Of a stretch of DNA of 16,885 nt, positions 15,368 to 16,885 are shown piece by piece (position 1 is the stretch's first letter; each line of letters opens with the position of its first letter). The stretch spans positions 1 through 16,885 of the forward strand of contig JAFDCT010000335.1 in the NCBI GenBank assembly GCA_019312695.1, read 5' to 3'. The stretch is from Deltaproteobacteria bacterium (GTDB taxonomy: Bacteria; Desulfobacterota; Desulfobulbia; Desulfobulbales; BM004). Position numbers and translations under genes: made by a program. The notes below the pieces were generated by a model. The model did not search any database and was not told the origin of the DNA. It saw only the letters and a program-made list of their open reading frames with translations.

Positions 15368-16885
15368 ATGGATATCCACGGCGAAAAAATACTCATCCTT
15401 GATTTCGGTTCACAATACACCCAGCTGATAGCCCGGCGTGTCCGTGAGGCGCATGTATATTGCGAACTGCATCCTTTTGATATGGATCTTGAGGCCATAA
15501 AAGCTTATGGCGCCAAAGGCATTATTCTTTCCGGCGGTCCCAAATCAGTTTATGACGATGGAGCTCCGGCTATCGAAGAGGCTGTCTTTGATCTGGGTAT
15601 CCCGGTACTCGGCATTTGTTACGGCATGCAGCTTCTGGCCCGCCACTTCGGCGGAAAGGTTGTCCCGGCCGGCAAAAGGGAATACGGCCATGCCGACCTG
15701 TTAAGTAAGGGCAGCCCCGGATCTCTTTTTGACGGTTTTTTCATTGAAGGCAAAAGTTCTGTCTGGATGAGCCATGGCGATCATGTTGCAGAAATCCCAG
15801 CAGGATTTGAAGTTGTCTCTCATACGGACAATGCGCCTGTTGCAGTCATTCAGAACGTGGACCGCAATCTTTACGGTGTCCAGTTTCATCCCGAAGTGAA
15901 CCATACACCGAGGGGAGAAGTTCTTATCAATACCTTTGTACGCAAGATCTGCAGCTGCAAGGGTCAATGGACACCCGGCAATATAATTGATGATGCAGTA
16001 AGCCGAATCCGTGAAAAGGTAGGCAGCAACAAGGTTGTTCTCGGCCTGTCCGGAGGAGTCGACTCCTCCGTGGCTGCCGCCCTGATCAACCGGGCTATCG
16101 GTGATCAGCTCACCTGTGTCTTTGTTGATAACGGTCTGTTGCGCCTGGCTGAAGGCGATCAGGTCATGGCAACCTTTGCCGAGAATATGGGCGTCAAGGT
16201 TATAAGGGTGAACAGTGAAGATCGCTTTCTGCAGGCCCTTAACGGCATTACAGACCCGGAGCAGAAACGCAGGATCATCGGCAATCTCTTTATCGAGATT
16301 TTTGAGGAAGAGGCAGCTCACATAACTGATGCCACCTGGCTGGCCCAGGGAACCATCTATCCGGACGTCATTGAGTCTGCCGGCGGCAAGACCGGCAAAG
16401 CCCACAGCATTAAAAGCCACCATAATGTCGGGGGGTTGCCGGAGTTCATGAAACTGAAACTGCTTGAACCTCTAAAGGAACTGTTCAAGGACGAAGTGCG
16501 CGCCATCGGTGAAGAACTTGGACTCCCGCACCAGATGGTCTGGCGCCACCCTTTCCCGGGTCCGGGGCTTGGCGTCCGTATCTTAGGTGAGGTGAAAAAA
16601 GAATATGCCGATATCCTGCGACAGGCCGATGCCATATATATTGATGAGCTATACAGCAGTGGCTACTATGATAAGATCAGCCAGGCATTTGCTGTTTTCC
16701 TGCCGGTAAAAAGTGTGGGTGTGATGGGGGATGGCCGTACCTATGAGTATGTCATCGCACTCCGGGCCGTGGAAACCAAGGATTTCATGACCGCGGGCTG
16801 GACAAAACTCCCTTATGAGCTCATGGGCCGTATTTCCATCAGGATCATAAACGAGGTCAGGGGCGTAAACCGGGTTGTGTATGAT
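15368..16885 (+). CDS. guaA: GMP synthase (glutamine-hydrolysing), 3' end cut by window
   Basis: The frame from ATG 15368 runs open to the window edge, giving 506 residues of an enzyme usually 510-525 long. It aminates XMP to GMP using glutamine and ATP. The N-terminal class I amidotransferase shows Cys84 in GICYGMQLL and the His174/Glu176 pair in QFHPEV. The ATP pyrophosphatase domain has the P-loop SGGVDSS (228-234), then [13 protein letters not shown] and HHNVGGLPE. The dimerisation domain follows with [13 protein letters not shown] and ends at RGVNRVVYD. The usual last ten or so residues (a PPGTIEWE-like end) lie outside. No clear Shine-Dalgarno precedes the ATG. It acts directly after GuaB and is probably co-transcribed with guaB. 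Confidence 0.97.
   Translation, partial: MDIHGEKILILDFGSQYTQLIARRVREAHVYCELHPFDMDLEAIKAYGAKGIILSGGPKSVYDDGAPAIEEAVFDLGIPVLGICYGMQLLARHFGGKVVPAGKREYGHADLLSKGSPGSLFDGFFIEGKSSVWMSHGDHVAEIPAGFEVVSHTDNAPVAVIQNVDRNLYGVQFHPEVNHTPRGEVLINTFVRKICSCKGQWTPGNIIDDAVSRIREKVGSNKVVLGLSGGVDSSVAAALINRAIGDQLTCVFVDNGLLRLAEGDQVMATFAENMGVKVIRVNSEDRFLQALNGITDPEQKRRIIGNLFIEIFEEEAAHITDATWLAQGTIYPDVIESAGGKTGKAHSIKSHHNVGGLPEFMKLKLLEPLKELFKDEVRAIGEELGLPHQMVWRHPFPGPGLGVRILGEVKKEYADILRQADAIYIDELYSSGYYDKISQAFAVFLPVKSVGVMGDGRTYEYVIALRAVETKDFMTAGWTKLPYELMGRISIRIINEVRGVNRVVYD

Overview
The window looks like a chromosomal housekeeping segment of a Gram-negative, probably anaerobic, bacterium. The best guess is Desulfobacterota (the former Deltaproteobacteria). 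Supporting signs are the rpsA-sppA-ihf order, an RND pump, a short Ppx/GppA protein, and the mix of an LsrF-type aldolase with an MtnA-like isomerase. The taxonomic call is inference from gene content and was not checked by any search. I see no tRNA, rRNA, insertion sequence, phage gene or CRISPR array.

Layout. Positions 1-739 hold the 3' end of an RND efflux pump gene, closed by a perfect inverted repeat. Positions 849-3801 (minus strand) hold a dynamin-like membrane GTPase and, upstream of it, an XPB-type DEAD/DEAH helicase. Positions 3802-4166 hold no confident gene, only a candidate tiny membrane ORF whose frame continues past a TGA. Positions 4167-8001 form a convergent block. On the plus strand it has an MtnA-family sugar-phosphate isomerase and an exported SYLF-domain protein. 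On the minus strand it has a probable two-gene operon of a zinc alcohol dehydrogenase and a close LsrF homologue. The two sides meet at a strong bidirectional terminator at 6011-6048. Positions 8002-8453 are a non-coding divergent region with a large palindrome and the rpsA promoter and leader.

From 8454 the genes are core: rpsA (ribosomal protein S1 with a long acidic tail), sppA (signal peptide peptidase) and an HU/IHF gene, probably ihfB. A YciO/TsaC-family gene then faces them on the minus strand. After it come ppx/gppA and the guanine nucleotide genes guaB (IMP dehydrogenase) and guaA (GMP synthase). guaA is cut by the right edge about ten residues before its expected end.

How genes work together. 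guaB and guaA catalyse the consecutive steps IMP to XMP to GMP. rpsA, sppA and ihfB are probably expressed together. The most interesting block is mtnA-like / lsrF-like / zinc alcohol dehydrogenase. It contains the three enzyme types of a 5-thio- or 5-deoxypentose salvage route (isomerase, aldolase, aldehyde or alcohol oxidoreductase). The aldolase, however, is an LsrF-type class I enzyme in place of the class II aldolase of the known DHAP shunt, and no lsr transport or quorum-sensing genes are present. That pathway assignment is a hypothesis.
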